Assembly: GCF_014194975.1 (NCBI RefSeq)
Contig: NZ_JACIAY010000006.1
Coordinates: 62,001-126,000, forward strand
DNA length: 64,000 nt
Direction of reading: 5' to 3'
Source of the DNA: Sphingomonas sp. BK580
Lineage (GTDB): Bacteria > Pseudomonadota > Alphaproteobacteria > Sphingomonadales > Sphingomonadaceae
Part shown: in pieces, positions 35,430 through 45,150 of the stretch
Numbering within the stretch: the stretch's first letter is position 1
Layout: the number at the start of each line of letters is the position of its first letter
The notes under the pieces: model-generated
Told to the model about the DNA's origin: nothing
What the model saw: the letters and a program-made list of their open reading frames with translations, nothing else
Databases searched by the model: none
Position numbers and translations under genes: made by a program

Positions 35430-36503
35430 TCAGAACTGATGCCCGGTCCGGTCGCGCTTGGTGGCGAGATAGCGCGCGTTGTGCGGGTTCGCCGGCAGCG
35501 CGTGCGGCACTCGCTCCACCACCGTCACCCCCGCGGCCTCCAGCCCCGCGACCTTCGCCGGGTTGTTGGTGAGCAGCCGCACGCGCTCCTGTCCGAGCAG
35601 CACCAGCATCCGAGCCGCCACGCCGAAGTCGCGCGCGTCCACCGCGAAGCCGAGCCGCGTGTTGGCGTCGACGGTGTCATAGCCCTGGTCCTGCAGCGCA
35701 TAGGCACGCAGCTTGTTGACCAGCCCGATGCCGCGCCCCTCCTGCCGCAGGTAGAGCAGGATGCCCCAGCCGGCGTCGCGGATGCGATGGATCGCGGCGT
35801 CGAGCTGCGGGCCGCAGTCGCACTTGAGGCTGCCGAGCACGTCGCCGGTCAGGCACTCGCTGTGCAGCCGCACCAGCGGCGGCGCGCCGGTCGGCTGGCC
35901 GATCAGCAGCGCGACATGCTCGTCGGCGCTCTCCGGCGAGCGGAAGGCGACGATCTCGGCGTCCTCCGCCTGCGCCACCGGCAGCCGCGCGCGCACCGCG
36001 ATCGTGAGCCGGGTCGCATCCTCGTGCGCGTCGATCGCGGCAACGTCGATCGCCACGGCGGGCTCGGCCGCGCCGGTGAAGAAGGCGGGGAGCAGCCCGG
36101 CGACCCGCGCCAGCCGCAGCGCCGCGGCGCCCGCGACCGGGCTCGCCAGCGCGGCGGTACGGAACGGTCCCTTGAGCGGGGTGGCGAGATCGAGCTGCGG
36201 GTCCGCCAGCGCGGTGGCGAGCGCCATGTCGAACCACGGCGCCCGCTCGATCAGCACCGGCTGGTCGGGCGCGGCGGCGGCGCGCTGGTTGGTCAGCGTC
36301 AGCGTCTCGGCGCGCCCGGCCGAGATCAGCACGGCATAGTCCGCGTCGGGGGCGAAGGCGGCGAGCCGCCCGGCGTCGGCGGTCTCCACCGCCAGCAGCA
36401 CCAGCGGCGGCTCGTTCGGCGCGCGCAGCGCCACCGGCCAGCCGCGCCGCATCGCGTCGATCGCGCGCGCGGCATCGCGCGGGTCGGCGCCCGCCGCGTT
36501 CAC
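35430..36503 (-). CDS. ribA: GTP cyclohydrolase II with a long N-terminal domain
   Basis: RibA opens GTP to make the first riboflavin precursor. The catalytic half (about residues 175-357) has the zinc cysteines in SECLTGDVLGSLKCDCGPQL, the RQEGRGIGLVNKL segment and the GFAVDARDFGVAARML end motif. The N-terminal 170 residues resemble no classical RibB active site and look like a degenerate domain common in alphaproteobacterial RibA. The start is the GTG at 36503 overlapping the xthA stop (GTGA), giving the coupled pair xthA-ribA; upstream frame extension lies inside xthA and is not real. Confidence 0.92.
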   Translation of the reverse strand: MNAAGADPRDAARAIDAMRRGWPVALRAPNEPPLVLLAVETADAGRLAAFAPDADYAVLISAGRAETLTLTNQRAAAAPDQPVLIERAPWFDMALATALADPQLDLATPLKGPFRTAALASPVAGAAALRLARVAGLLPAFFTGAAEPAVAIDVAAIDAHEDATRLTIAVRARLPVAQAEDAEIVAFRSPESADEHVALLIGQPTGAPPLVRLHSECLTGDVLGSLKCDCGPQLDAAIHRIRDAGWGILLYLRQEGRGIGLVNKLRAYALQDQGYDTVDANTRLGFAVDARDFGVAARMLVLLGQERVRLLTNNPAKVAGLEAAGVTVVERVPHALPANPHNARYLATKRDRTGHQF

Positions 36504-37294
36504 CAGGCGAACTCGGTCATGATCGGGACGTGGTCGCTCGGCTTGAGCCAGCTGCGGCACGGCTCGAACACGGTATGCGCCGTGGCGGTGCGAGCGACGT
36601 CGGCCGTCGCCCACATATGGTCGAGCCGGCGGCCGCGGTCGTTCTTGGTCCAGTCGGGCGAGCGATAGCTCCACCAGGTGTGGAGCCGCGCCGGCGCGGG
36701 ATGGAAGTGCCGGCCGAGGTCGACCCAGTCGTTCGACGCGCGCAGCCGCTCGAGCGCCTCGACCTCGACCGGGGTATGGCTCACCACCTTGAGCAAGGCC
36801 CTGTGGCTCCACACGTCGCTCGGCAGCGGCGCGATGTTGAAGTCACCGGTGAGGATGGTCGGCACGTCGAGCGTCTCGGACCAGCGCGTCATCCGCTCGA
36901 CGAAGTCGAGCTTCTGCCCGAACTTGGCGTTGACCTCGCGGTCGGGCACGTCGCCGCCGGCGGGGACGTAGACATTCTCCAGCCGCACGCCGCCGGGCAG
37001 CCGCACGCCGAGGTGCCGCGCCTCGCGGTTGGCCTGCCAGTCGAGCCGCTCGTCCGCCTCGATCGGCACGCGGCTGATGATCGCGACGCCGTGGTGCATG
37101 CGCTGGCCGTTGAGCAGGACGTGATCGTAGCCGAGCGCGCGAAATCCGGCGACGGGGAAGTCCGCGTCGATCACCTTGGTCTCCTGCAGGCACAGGATGT
37201 CGGGGGCGGCCTCGCGCAGGAAGCGCTCGACGATGTCGAGGCGGAAGCGGACCGAGTTGATGTTCCAGGAGACGATCTTCACGTCGCGCGACAT
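36500..37294 (-). CDS. xthA: exodeoxyribonuclease III
   Basis: XthA is the main AP endonuclease and 3'-5' exonuclease of base excision repair. The 264-residue protein has all exonuclease-endonuclease-phosphatase landmarks: KIVSWNINSVR with the catalytic Asn, LQETK with the metal-binding Glu, the VYVPAGGD segment in place of the more usual YxPNG, TGDFNIAP with the catalytic Asp-Asn pair, and the final SDHVPI His. The ATG at 37294 is the usual start (MSRDVKIVSWN). It overlaps ribA by four bases and follows a strong terminator. Confidence 0.95.
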   Translation of the reverse strand: MSRDVKIVSWNINSVRFRLDIVERFLREAAPDILCLQETKVIDADFPVAGFRALGYDHVLLNGQRMHHGVAIISRVPIEADERLDWQANREARHLGVRLPGGVRLENVYVPAGGDVPDREVNAKFGQKLDFVERMTRWSETLDVPTILTGDFNIAPLPSDVWSHRALLKVVSHTPVEVEALERLRASNDWVDLGRHFHPAPARLHTWWSYRSPDWTKNDRGRRLDHMWATADVARTATAHTVFEPCRSWLKPSDHVPIMTEFAW

Positions 37295-37342
37295 AGGCGG
37301 TCGATCGCGTCGCGCAAACACCCGCCGCAGCGAAACGCGAAA

Positions 37343-37374
37343 GGCCCCCGCTCCGGGGGCATGGAGCGAGGGCC
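37343..37374 (-). terminator. terminator downstream of lolA
   Basis: On the minus strand GGCCCTCGCTCC and GGAGCGGGGGCC form a 12-base-pair stem (one G-U pair) with an 8-base loop, followed by TTTCGCGTTTCG. It lies about 135 bases after the lolA stop and 50 bases before the xthA start, so it separates the two transcription units. Confidence 0.65.
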
Positions 37375-37507
37375 GACACAGCGTTCATCACGCACATGGG
37401 GGAGAAGGGCTCAGGGCAACAGGGGGAAAATCCCCGAGGCGTCCGCCCCCATGACCCTCTTGTAGGACAGAGAAGCTGTCACTCAGATGAACGGATTGTA
37501 GAAAATG

Positions 37508-38116
37508 TCAGCCGCTGCGGCCCTGGCGGCGCGGGTCGGTCCAGCGGAAGGCGGCGTCGCTGACCGGCGCGTTGAACTTCTGCCCGCTCAGACGGATCGT
37601 GGTGCGGTTACCCTGGCTGTCGAGCGCCACCCATCCTTGCAGCATCAGCCCGGCCGGCGCCGCCGAGACGCGCGCGAACACCATCGTGATCCGCCCGAAC
37701 TCGGGATGTTTCGGGTCGTTCGCCTCCACCGATAGCACGTCGGGGTTGGGCGAGGGGACCAGCTTGGCGTAGCGCGAGATGTCGCGGCTGGGATCGATCA
37801 GCACGCCCAGCGGCGAGTTGCCGATCGGCCAACGCTGCACCTGCTTCACGGAATAGTCGATGAAGGTGAACGCCTTGCCGTCGCTCACGATGAGCAGCGG
37901 CACGCCCTTCTGGTACTGGAAGCGGATCTTGCCCGGCTTCTTGAGCGTGAGCACGCCGGTCAGCACGCGACCGTCGCGGTCGGTCTGGCTGAAGTTCGCG
38001 GTCATCGTCTCGGCGGCGGCGAGGAAGCGCTGGACTGCCGCGAGATCGTTGCCCTGCGCCGTGGCCGGGGCGGCGACCGCCGCGATCGCCGCCAGCGGCA
38101 CGAAGAAAGTACGCAT
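37508..38116 (-). CDS. lolA: outer membrane lipoprotein carrier protein LolA
   Basis: LolA ferries lipoproteins through the periplasm from LolCDE to the outer membrane. The 202-residue protein has a signal peptide MRTFFVPLAAIAAVAAPATAQ and the unclosed beta-barrel pattern: FLAAAETMTANFSQTDRDGRVLTG, LKKPGKIRFQYQKGVP and a C-terminal FRWTDPR strand. The ATG at 38116 is the natural start. There is no LolB gene in the window; alphaproteobacteria use a LolA/LolB hybrid or none. It follows the terC gene by 74 bases and ends before a strong terminator. Confidence 0.92.
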   Translation of the reverse strand: MRTFFVPLAAIAAVAAPATAQGNDLAAVQRFLAAAETMTANFSQTDRDGRVLTGVLTLKKPGKIRFQYQKGVPLLIVSDGKAFTFIDYSVKQVQRWPIGNSPLGVLIDPSRDISRYAKLVPSPNPDVLSVEANDPKHPEFGRITMVFARVSAAPAGLMLQGWVALDSQGNRTTIRLSGQKFNAPVSDAAFRWTDPRRQGRSG

Positions 38117-38190
38117 CGTCACTCCGTTATCAGGCCAGCACGAGACTGCCGCGGCGGCGTTGAACGCGCCGTGAACCCGGCGCGATCCGC

Positions 38191-38922
38191 TCAACCGAGC
38201 AGCGAGGCGAGCCCGGGCGTATTCTCGGCACCGACCCAGCCTTCATGGATCATCTTGCCCGCGACGAAGAGGATCACGGCGAGCCCGACATAGGCGATCC
38301 AGCGGTAGCGATCGATGATCCGCGCGATGAAGTTCGCGGCGAGCCCCATCAGCGCGACCGACAGCAGCAGGCCGACGACGAGGATACCGGGATGCTCGCG
38401 CGCCGCGCCCGCCACCGCGAGCACGTTGTCGAGACTCATCGACACGTCGGCCACCGCGACCGCCCAGGCGGCGCCGACGAAGCTGCGCGCGGGCGCGACG
38501 GCGGCGTCGCCGTTGCCCTCGGCGTCAGGCTGGTGGCCGCCGGCACGGATCTCGCGCCAGAACTTCCAGCTCACCCACAGCAGCAGCAGGCCGCCGGCGA
38601 AGATCAGCCCGACGATCCCCATCAGCCAGGTGACGATCAGCGCGAAGAAGATGCGCAGCACCAGCGCGGCGCCGATGCCGATCAGGATCACCTTCTTGCG
38701 CTGATCCGAGGGCAGGCCGGCGGCGAGCGCACCGACCACGATCGCATTGTCGCCCGCCAGCACCAGGTCGATCATCAGCACCGAGCCGAACGCGGCGAGC
38801 GCGGCGGGATCGCCCAGGTTCGAGAAGTCCGCGACGATATGCTGCCAGATGTCGCCGAGCGAGCCGGGTCCCTGGGGCGCGGCGGCCGCCCCCGCGGCGG
38901 CCAGCATGGCGATCAGGCTCAC
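38191..38922 (-). CDS. TerC family integral membrane protein
   Basis: A 243-residue protein with about seven membrane segments of the TerC/YoaE type, named from tellurium resistance but now linked to metal ion (manganese) export and protein secretion. The family motifs with acidic residues in the membrane are clear: LVLAGDNAIVVGALAAGLP near 70-90 and VAVADVSMSLDNVLAVAG near 160-177. The GTG at 38922 has a strong AGGGGAG seven bases upstream, so it is preferred over the ATG further down. It probably transports a divalent metal across the inner membrane. It precedes lolA. Confidence 0.88.
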   Translation of the reverse strand: MSLIAMLAAAGAAAAPQGPGSLGDIWQHIVADFSNLGDPAALAAFGSVLMIDLVLAGDNAIVVGALAAGLPSDQRKKVILIGIGAALVLRIFFALIVTWLMGIVGLIFAGGLLLLWVSWKFWREIRAGGHQPDAEGNGDAAVAPARSFVGAAWAVAVADVSMSLDNVLAVAGAAREHPGILVVGLLLSVALMGLAANFIARIIDRYRWIAYVGLAVILFVAGKMIHEGWVGAENTPGLASLLG

Positions 38923-39061
38923 GACGTCACTCCCCTGAAGATACGAGCGGGCGGCACATCGAACCAACGCACCGCCCGCGAAAAGTTACCGCCTGCTAAC
39001 CAGAGCGAGCTTTCACCCGCCTGTCACGCCCGCTCCCGAAAACCGCGGGCGTGGGTGCGGC

Positions 39062-40318
<1,257 letters not shown>

Positions 40319-40473
40319 GTAGACGTGTCCGATGTGCTCGGGAGTGGGGGAAAGCTCGGCCGGCGAATACGCTCGAGATACGAAGCTGTAGAGGAGGCGG
40401 GAGACCGGGACCGGTCACGCCGTGACCGCGAGGTAAGAGTCGGCCGCGGCTTAGTCAAGCCGGCGCGCGCGGC

Positions 40474-40935
40474 TCAGAACGGCTTCACGATCACCAGGAT
40501 GACGATCAGCACCGCGGCGATCGCGGGCACCTCGTTGACCAGCCGCAGCGCGCGGTTGGAGAGCGTGGCGCGACCCGCGGCGAGCTTGCGCGCATAGCCC
40601 ACCGCCCAGCCGTGATAGCCCGACAGCAGCACGACCAGCGCGATCTTGGCGTGGAGCCAGCCCAGCCCCGGCGTGCCGTCGGCGATGCCGGCGTTGAGCG
40701 CGAGCGCGATGCCGAGGATCCACACCAGGATCATCGCGGGCGTGAGGATGATCGCGCGCAGCTTGCCCTCGCGCTCGACCCAGCGCGCCGCCTCGGCCGG
40801 ATCGGCGAGGCCCTCCTGGTGATAGACGAGATAGCGCGGCAGCATGAACATGCCCGCCATCCAGAAGATCACGAAGATGAGGTGCGCCGCCTTCACCCAA
40901 TCGTAGGTCGCGCCGAGGAAACCCGCCATGTTCAT
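40474..40935 (-). CDS. hemJ: protoporphyrinogen oxidase HemJ
   Basis: HemJ oxidises protoporphyrinogen IX to protoporphyrin IX in the inner membrane and is the usual enzyme for this step in alphaproteobacteria. The 153-residue protein has four membrane segments, the N-terminal VKAAHLIFVIFWMAGMFMLPRYL with the essential histidine at about residue 18, and a central GWLHAKIALVVLLSGYHGW segment with further histidines and lysine. It lies nine bases downstream of hemE. The ATG at 40935 has a modest ribosome binding site; the ATG at 40929 is an alternative. Confidence 0.9.
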   Translation of the reverse strand: MNMAGFLGATYDWVKAAHLIFVIFWMAGMFMLPRYLVYHQEGLADPAEAARWVEREGKLRAIILTPAMILVWILGIALALNAGIADGTPGLGWLHAKIALVVLLSGYHGWAVGYARKLAAGRATLSNRALRLVNEVPAIAAVLIVILVIVKPF

Positions 40936-40944
40936 GCTAGGACC

Positions 40945-41985
40945 TTACGCGCCGCGGACGCGCGCGACCAGATGCTCGACGTGCGCCACCGGCGTGTGCT
41001 GGCCGATGCCGTGGCCCAGGTTGAAGACGTGCGGTCGCTCGGGGAAGGCGGCGAGCACGCGGTCGATGCCGCGGTCGAGCGCGGCGCCCCCGACACGGAG
41101 CGCGAGCGGGTCGAGGTTGCCCTGTACCGGCAGCCCTGCCGGCAGCACGCGATCGGCCCATTCGGGGTCGACGGTCTCGTCGAGTCCGATCGCGTCGACC
41201 GCGGTGCCCGCTGCATAGGCGGGGAGCTTGCCGCCCGCGCCCTTGGGGAAGCCGATGATCGTCGCGTGCGGGCGTCGCGCGCGCAGCGCGTCGACGATCG
41301 CGCGGTTGGGCGCGATCACCCATCGCTCGAACTGCTCGGGCGAGAGGCTGCCGGCCCAGCTGTCGAACAGCTGCACCGCCTCGACCCCGGCGTCGAGCTG
41401 CGCGGCGAGATAGTCGACCGTCAGCGCGACCACGGCCTCGATGATCGCCGCGAAGGCCGCGGGGTCGCGATAGGCGAACAGCCGCGTCTCCTCCTGGTCG
41501 CGGCTGCCCTGGCCGGCGACCATATAGGTCGCCACCGTCCAGGGTGAGCCGGCGAAACCGAGGAAGGTGGTGGCGGGCGACAGCTGCGCGGCGACGCGGC
41601 GCACGGTCGCATAGACCGGGTCGAGCCGCGTCGGTGCCGCCTCGAGCGATGCCAGCGCGGCGTCGACCAGCGCGGGCGCGAGCCGCGGCCCCTCGCCGGC
41701 GCCGAAGCTGAGCTCCTGCCCGAGCGCCCAGGGCACCATCAGGATGTCGGAGAAGAGGATCGCGCCGTCGAAGCCGAAGCGCCGGATCGGCTGGAGGGTC
41801 ACCTCCGCCGCCGCCGCGGGATCGGTCGCGAGCGCGAGGAAGCCGCCCTTCTCGGCCCGCAGCGCGCGATACTCGGGCAGATAGCGCCCGGCCTGGCGCA
41901 TCAGCCACAGTGGCGGGCGTTCCTGCCGCTCCCCGCGCAGCGTGCGCAACAGCGGTTTGGTGGTCTCGATCGGTGGGGTGGGCAC
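40945..41985 (-). CDS. hemE: uroporphyrinogen decarboxylase
   Basis: HemE removes four carboxyl groups from uroporphyrinogen III to make coproporphyrinogen III in heme synthesis. The 346-residue TIM barrel has the N-terminal signature PPLWLMRQAGRYLPEYR, the conserved aspartate in ILFSDIL, GFAGSPWT, and a final LGHGI segment. It starts with GTG at 41985; the ribosome binding site (GAGGA) is rather far. It is the gene immediately left of the predicted origin, exactly as in Caulobacter crescentus, and is transcribed away from it. Confidence 0.95.
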   Translation of the reverse strand: MPTPPIETTKPLLRTLRGERQERPPLWLMRQAGRYLPEYRALRAEKGGFLALATDPAAAAEVTLQPIRRFGFDGAILFSDILMVPWALGQELSFGAGEGPRLAPALVDAALASLEAAPTRLDPVYATVRRVAAQLSPATTFLGFAGSPWTVATYMVAGQGSRDQEETRLFAYRDPAAFAAIIEAVVALTVDYLAAQLDAGVEAVQLFDSWAGSLSPEQFERWVIAPNRAIVDALRARRPHATIIGFPKGAGGKLPAYAAGTAVDAIGLDETVDPEWADRVLPAGLPVQGNLDPLALRVGGAALDRGIDRVLAAFPERPHVFNLGHGIGQHTPVAHVEHLVARVRGA

Positions 41986-42150
41986 GGGTGAGATCGTCCT
42001 CGCCCCCTTCAGAGAATAGAATCTCGAAGAAGGTTGTTGATGCGGATGGCGCGTGGGTTGCGGTGGCTTAATCCGCCGTCACCGGAAATGCCAACAGCTT
42101 GACCGCGCGAGTCCGACGCGGCGTCAGCGATTCGGTACGCATCGTCCCCG

Positions 42151-42159
42151 CTATCCACA
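42151..42159 (+). promoter_or_regulatory. DnaA box-like site 1
   Basis: CTATCCACA differs from TTATCCACA only in the first base. A weaker inverted partner (TGTGGAGGA, two mismatches) follows four bases later. Confidence 0.65.
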
Positions 42160-42193
42160 GGCTGTGGAGGAACATCGCGGCTGCGGACGACAT

Positions 42194-42202
42194 TGTGGAT
42201 GA
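42194..42202 (-). promoter_or_regulatory. DnaA box-like site 2
   Basis: On the minus strand TCATCCACA differs from TTATCCACA at one base. It is 34 bases from site 1 in opposite orientation. Confidence 0.6.
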
Positions 42203-42273
42203 AATCGGACTCATCCACCGCGGCGGCGCTCGCTTGGCGGCGCGGTCGAGTTGCGCTAGCGCGCGTCCTCATG

Positions 42274-42282
42274 TTGTCCACA
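42274..42282 (+). promoter_or_regulatory. DnaA box-like site 3
   Basis: TTGTCCACA differs from TTATCCACA at one base. It lies 24 bases before the ppsR start, so DnaA bound here could also affect ppsR expression. Confidence 0.6.
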
Positions 42283-42305
42283 GTTCGATCCCCAGGCGGC
42301 TGAGG

Positions 42306-43136
42306 ATGGTGCGCCTCCACCTCCATCTGCTCTCCGATTCCACCGGCGAGACGCTGGAGAACATCGCCAAGGCGGCGCTGGCGCAATATGACGACGTCGA
42401 GACGGTGCGGCACTTCTGGCCGATGGTGCGCACCGAAATGCACCTCGACCGCATCCTCCAGGAGATCGCGCAGAACCCCGGGCTGGTGGTGTTCACGCTG
42501 GTCAACCCGGTGACCCGCGCCGCGCTGGAGAACCGCTGCCGCGCGCTCGGGCTGCCGACCGTGGCGCCGCTCGACCCGGTCAACGACGCGCTGTCGATGC
42601 TGCTCGGCCAGCAGGCCAAGGCGCGCCCGGGCCGCCAGCACGTGCTCGACGCCGCCTATTTCGCGCGCGTCGACGCGATCCAGTTCACCATCGCGCACGA
42701 CGACGGGATCGCGCACGAGGACTGGGAGGAGGCCGACATCGTCCTCGCCGGGGTCAGCCGCTCGTCCAAGACGCCGACCTCGATCTATCTCGCCAACCGC
42801 GGCTACAAGACCGCCAACATCCCGATCGTGGTGGAGAGCCCGCCGCCCGCCTCGCTGTTCGCGCTCGACTATCCGCTGGTGGTGGGGCTGACGACCAGCG
42901 CCGACCGGTTGATCCAGGTGCGCCGCAACCGGCTGCTCTCGCTCAACCAGGCGCCCGAGACCGATTACGTCGACCAGGACGCTGTGGCGCGCGAGATCGC
43001 CTTCGCGCGCCGCATCTTCGCCGACAACGGCTGGCCCGTGATCGACGTCACGCGGCGCTCGATCGAGGAGACCGCGGCGGCGATCATCGCTTTGGTCAAC
43101 GAGCGCCGCGGCACCGCCACCCGCACCACGGACTGA
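42306..43136 (+). CDS. ppsR: pyruvate, phosphate dikinase regulatory protein (DUF299 kinase/phosphotransferase)
   Basis: This bifunctional family switches pyruvate phosphate dikinase or PEP synthase off by ADP-dependent phosphorylation and on by phosphate-dependent dephosphorylation. The 276-residue protein starts MVRLHLHLLSDSTGETLE and has the P-loop-like motif GVSRSSKTPTS at 149-159 and the C-terminal YVDQDAVAREIAFAR segment. The ATG at 42306 fits the conserved start; a GTG directly after it is also possible. It is the RP001-type gene that flanks the origin in other alphaproteobacteria and heads the ppsR-maf-aroE-coaE-dnaQ group. Confidence 0.92.
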   Translation: MVRLHLHLLSDSTGETLENIAKAALAQYDDVETVRHFWPMVRTEMHLDRILQEIAQNPGLVVFTLVNPVTRAALENRCRALGLPTVAPLDPVNDALSMLLGQQAKARPGRQHVLDAAYFARVDAIQFTIAHDDGIAHEDWEEADIVLAGVSRSSKTPTSIYLANRGYKTANIPIVVESPPPASLFALDYPLVVGLTTSADRLIQVRRNRLLSLNQAPETDYVDQDAVAREIAFARRIFADNGWPVIDVTRRSIEETAAAIIALVNERRGTATRTTD

Positions 43137-43141
43137 CCGAC

Positions 43142-43729
43142 ATGCTGATCCTCGCCTCGCAGAGCGCCTCGCGCACCGCCATGCTGTCCGCCGCGGGCGT
43201 GTCGTTCACCGCCGAGCCGGCGCACGCCGACGAGGCCGCGCTCAAGGCGGCGATGGCGGGCGCGCGCCCGCGCGACCTCGCCGACGCACTCGCTGAATTG
43301 AAGGCGCTCAAGGTCTCGGCGCGCCACCCGGGGGCGCTGGTGCTCGGCTCGGACAGCCTCGCGGTGCTCGACGACGGCAGCGTGCTCGACAAGCCGACGT
43401 CGCGCGACGAGGCGCGCGACCATCTCAGCCGCATGTCGGGGCGGCACCACGATCTGGTCAGCGCCGCGGTGATCGCCGAGAATGGCCGGCCGGTGTGGCG
43501 CGCGGTCGACGCCGCGCGGATCGTCGTGCGGCGGTTGTCCGACGCGTTCATCGAGACCTACCTCGACGCCGAATGGCCCGCGATCGCTGGTTGTGTCGGC
43601 TGCTACCGGATCGAGGGACCGGGCGTGCAGCTCTTCGCCAAGGTCTCGGGCAGCCAGTTCACCGTGCTCGGCATGCCGCTGCTGCCCGTGCTCGACTATC
43701 TCCGCACGCGCGAGGTGCTGCCGACGTGA
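43142..43729 (+). CDS. maf: Maf family nucleotide pyrophosphatase
   Basis: Maf proteins hydrolyse modified or canonical nucleoside triphosphates to monophosphates and can slow septum formation when abundant. The 195-residue protein has the N-terminal ASQSASRTAMLSAAGV, the central VLGSDSLAVLDDG with the catalytic aspartate and a C-terminal AGCVGCYRIEGPG segment. The subgroup (dTTP/UTP or 7-methyl-GTP) cannot be settled by eye. It starts five bases after ppsR and ends in a GTGA overlap with aroE. Confidence 0.9.
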   Translation: MLILASQSASRTAMLSAAGVSFTAEPAHADEAALKAAMAGARPRDLADALAELKALKVSARHPGALVLGSDSLAVLDDGSVLDKPTSRDEARDHLSRMSGRHHDLVSAAVIAENGRPVWRAVDAARIVVRRLSDAFIETYLDAEWPAIAGCVGCYRIEGPGVQLFAKVSGSQFTVLGMPLLPVLDYLRTREVLPT

Positions 43730-44541
43730 CGACCCCCTATGCCGAGGTGATCGGCGACCCGATCGCGCATTCCAAGTCGCCGCTGATCCACCGTTTCTGG
43801 CTGGAGGCGCTGGGGATCGCCGGCGACTATCGCGCCGAGCGGGTGGTCGCGGACGAGCTCGGCCACTTCTTCGCGACGCGCGCGCGCGACCCCGATTGGC
43901 GCGGCTGCAACGTCACCGTGCCGCACAAGGTCGCGGCGCTCGACCATGTCCCCGATCCCGGCGGGGTGCGCGGCTCGATCGGCGCCGCCAACACGGTGTT
44001 CCGCGACGAGTCGGGTGCGCTCGCCGCGACCAACACCGACGCCGCCGGTTTCCTCTCACCGATCGCGGACCTCGACCTCGCCGGCGCGCCGGTGACAGTC
44101 GTCGGCGCCGGCGGCGCCGCGCGCGCGGTATTGTTCGCGCTTTCCAAGGTGGGGGCGGGACGGGTGACCCTGCTCAATCGCACCCCGCTCAAGGGCGCCG
44201 CCCTGCTCGCCAACTTCGGGCTCAAGGGCGACGCGCTCCCGCTCGAGGCGCGGCTGCGCCCCGACACCGCGCTGCTCGTCAACACCAGCGCGCTCGGCAT
44301 GGCGGGGCAGCCGCCGCTGACGCTCGATCTCGACCCGCTACCGGACGACGCGATCGTCTATGACATCGTCTACGCCCCGCTGGAGACGCCGCTGCTCGCC
44401 GCCGCGCGGGCACGCGGGCTCGACACGGTCGACGGGCTGGAGATGCTGATCGGCCAGGCCGCGCTCGCGTTCGAGCTCTTCTTCGGCGCCGCGCCGCCGC
44501 GCGAGCGCGACGACGAACTGCGCGCGCTGCTGCTGGCGTGA
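43726..44541 (+). CDS. aroE: shikimate dehydrogenase
   Basis: AroE reduces 3-dehydroshikimate to shikimate with NADPH in aromatic amino acid synthesis. The 271-residue protein has the substrate-binding GDPIAHSKSPLIH at about 9-21, the catalytic lysine in NVTVPHK (near 63-69), the Asp of ATNTDAAGF, the dinucleotide motif GAGGAAR and the NRT segment for NADP. The GTG at 43726 overlaps the maf stop (GTGA). The larger open frame upstream lies inside maf and is not coding. Confidence 0.95.
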   Translation: MTTPYAEVIGDPIAHSKSPLIHRFWLEALGIAGDYRAERVVADELGHFFATRARDPDWRGCNVTVPHKVAALDHVPDPGGVRGSIGAANTVFRDESGALAATNTDAAGFLSPIADLDLAGAPVTVVGAGGAARAVLFALSKVGAGRVTLLNRTPLKGAALLANFGLKGDALPLEARLRPDTALLVNTSALGMAGQPPLTLDLDPLPDDAIVYDIVYAPLETPLLAAARARGLDTVDGLEMLIGQAALAFELFFGAAPPRERDDELRALLLA

Positions 44542-44548
44542 GCACGCG

Positions 44549-45142
44549 ATGATCGTGCTCGGGCTCACCGGCTCGATCGGCATGGGCAAGACCACGGTCG
44601 CGCGCATGTTCGCGGAGGCGGGCGTGCCCGTGTTCGACGCCGACGCCGTGGTGCACCGGCTGCAGGGGCCCGGCGGCGCCCTGGTCGCGCCGATCGCGGC
44701 GCGCTTCCCCGGGACAATCGGCGCGGCGGGGGTCGATCGCGCCGCGCTCGGCGCCGCGGTGCTGGGGGACGAAGTCGCGCTGCGCGACTTGGAGGCGATC
44801 GTCCACCCCGCGGTGGCGGCCGAGCGCGCCGCCTTTCTCGCGCGCCACGCCGCCGCGCCGCTGGTGGTGCTCGACGTGCCGCTGCTGTTCGAGACCGGCG
44901 GCGACGCCGCGGTCGATCGGGTCGCGGTGGTGTCCGCCGCACCCGCGGTGCAGCGCGAGCGCACGCTGGCGCGACCGGGCATGACCGCGGCCAAGCTCGA
45001 CTCGATCCTCGCGCGCCAGCTACCCGACGCCGAGAAGCGCGCCCGCGCCGACGCGGTGATCGCCACCGACGTGCCGCTGGCCGAGACTCGCGCGGCGGTG
45101 CTGCGCCTGATCGCTTGCGCCAGCGCCGCCGCGGGTCGATAA
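44549..45142 (+). CDS. coaE: dephospho-CoA kinase
   Basis: CoaE phosphorylates dephospho-CoA, the last step of coenzyme A synthesis. The 197-residue P-loop kinase has Walker A GSIGMGKTT at 8-16, the acidic FDADAVVHRL segment, and VLDVPLLFETGGD with substrate-binding residues, and ends with the lid region LARQLPDAEKRARAD. It follows aroE by seven bases, continuing the origin-proximal operon. Confidence 0.95.
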   Translation: MIVLGLTGSIGMGKTTVARMFAEAGVPVFDADAVVHRLQGPGGALVAPIAARFPGTIGAAGVDRAALGAAVLGDEVALRDLEAIVHPAVAAERAAFLARHAAAPLVVLDVPLLFETGGDAAVDRVAVVSAAPAVQRERTLARPGMTAAKLDSILARQLPDAEKRARADAVIATDVPLAETRAAVLRLIACASAAAGR

Positions 45143-45150
45143 CGCTGCGC

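Larger units (their letters stand above)
41986..42305. other. predicted chromosome replication origin (oriC)
   Basis: This 320-base gap lies between hemE and ppsR, the same neighbours that flank the Caulobacter crescentus origin. It holds three sequences one mismatch away from the DnaA box TTATNCACA: CTATCCACA at 42151-42159, TGTGGATGA (reverse) at 42194-42202 and TTGTCCACA at 42274-42282. Weaker ones are at 42163-42171 and 42211-42219. Four GANTC methylation sites (starts 42019, 42109, 42129, 42208) lie inside and a fifth at 42336 just beyond. The left part, 42009-42045, is the most AT-rich stretch and could be the unwinding element. No gene is supported. The origin call is inferred from these signs. 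Confidence 0.8.

Noticed and set aside
42009..42716. Minus-strand frame covering the predicted origin and ppsR
   Set aside because: It is antisense to ppsR and crosses an intergenic region with DnaA-box-like sites; no family pattern.
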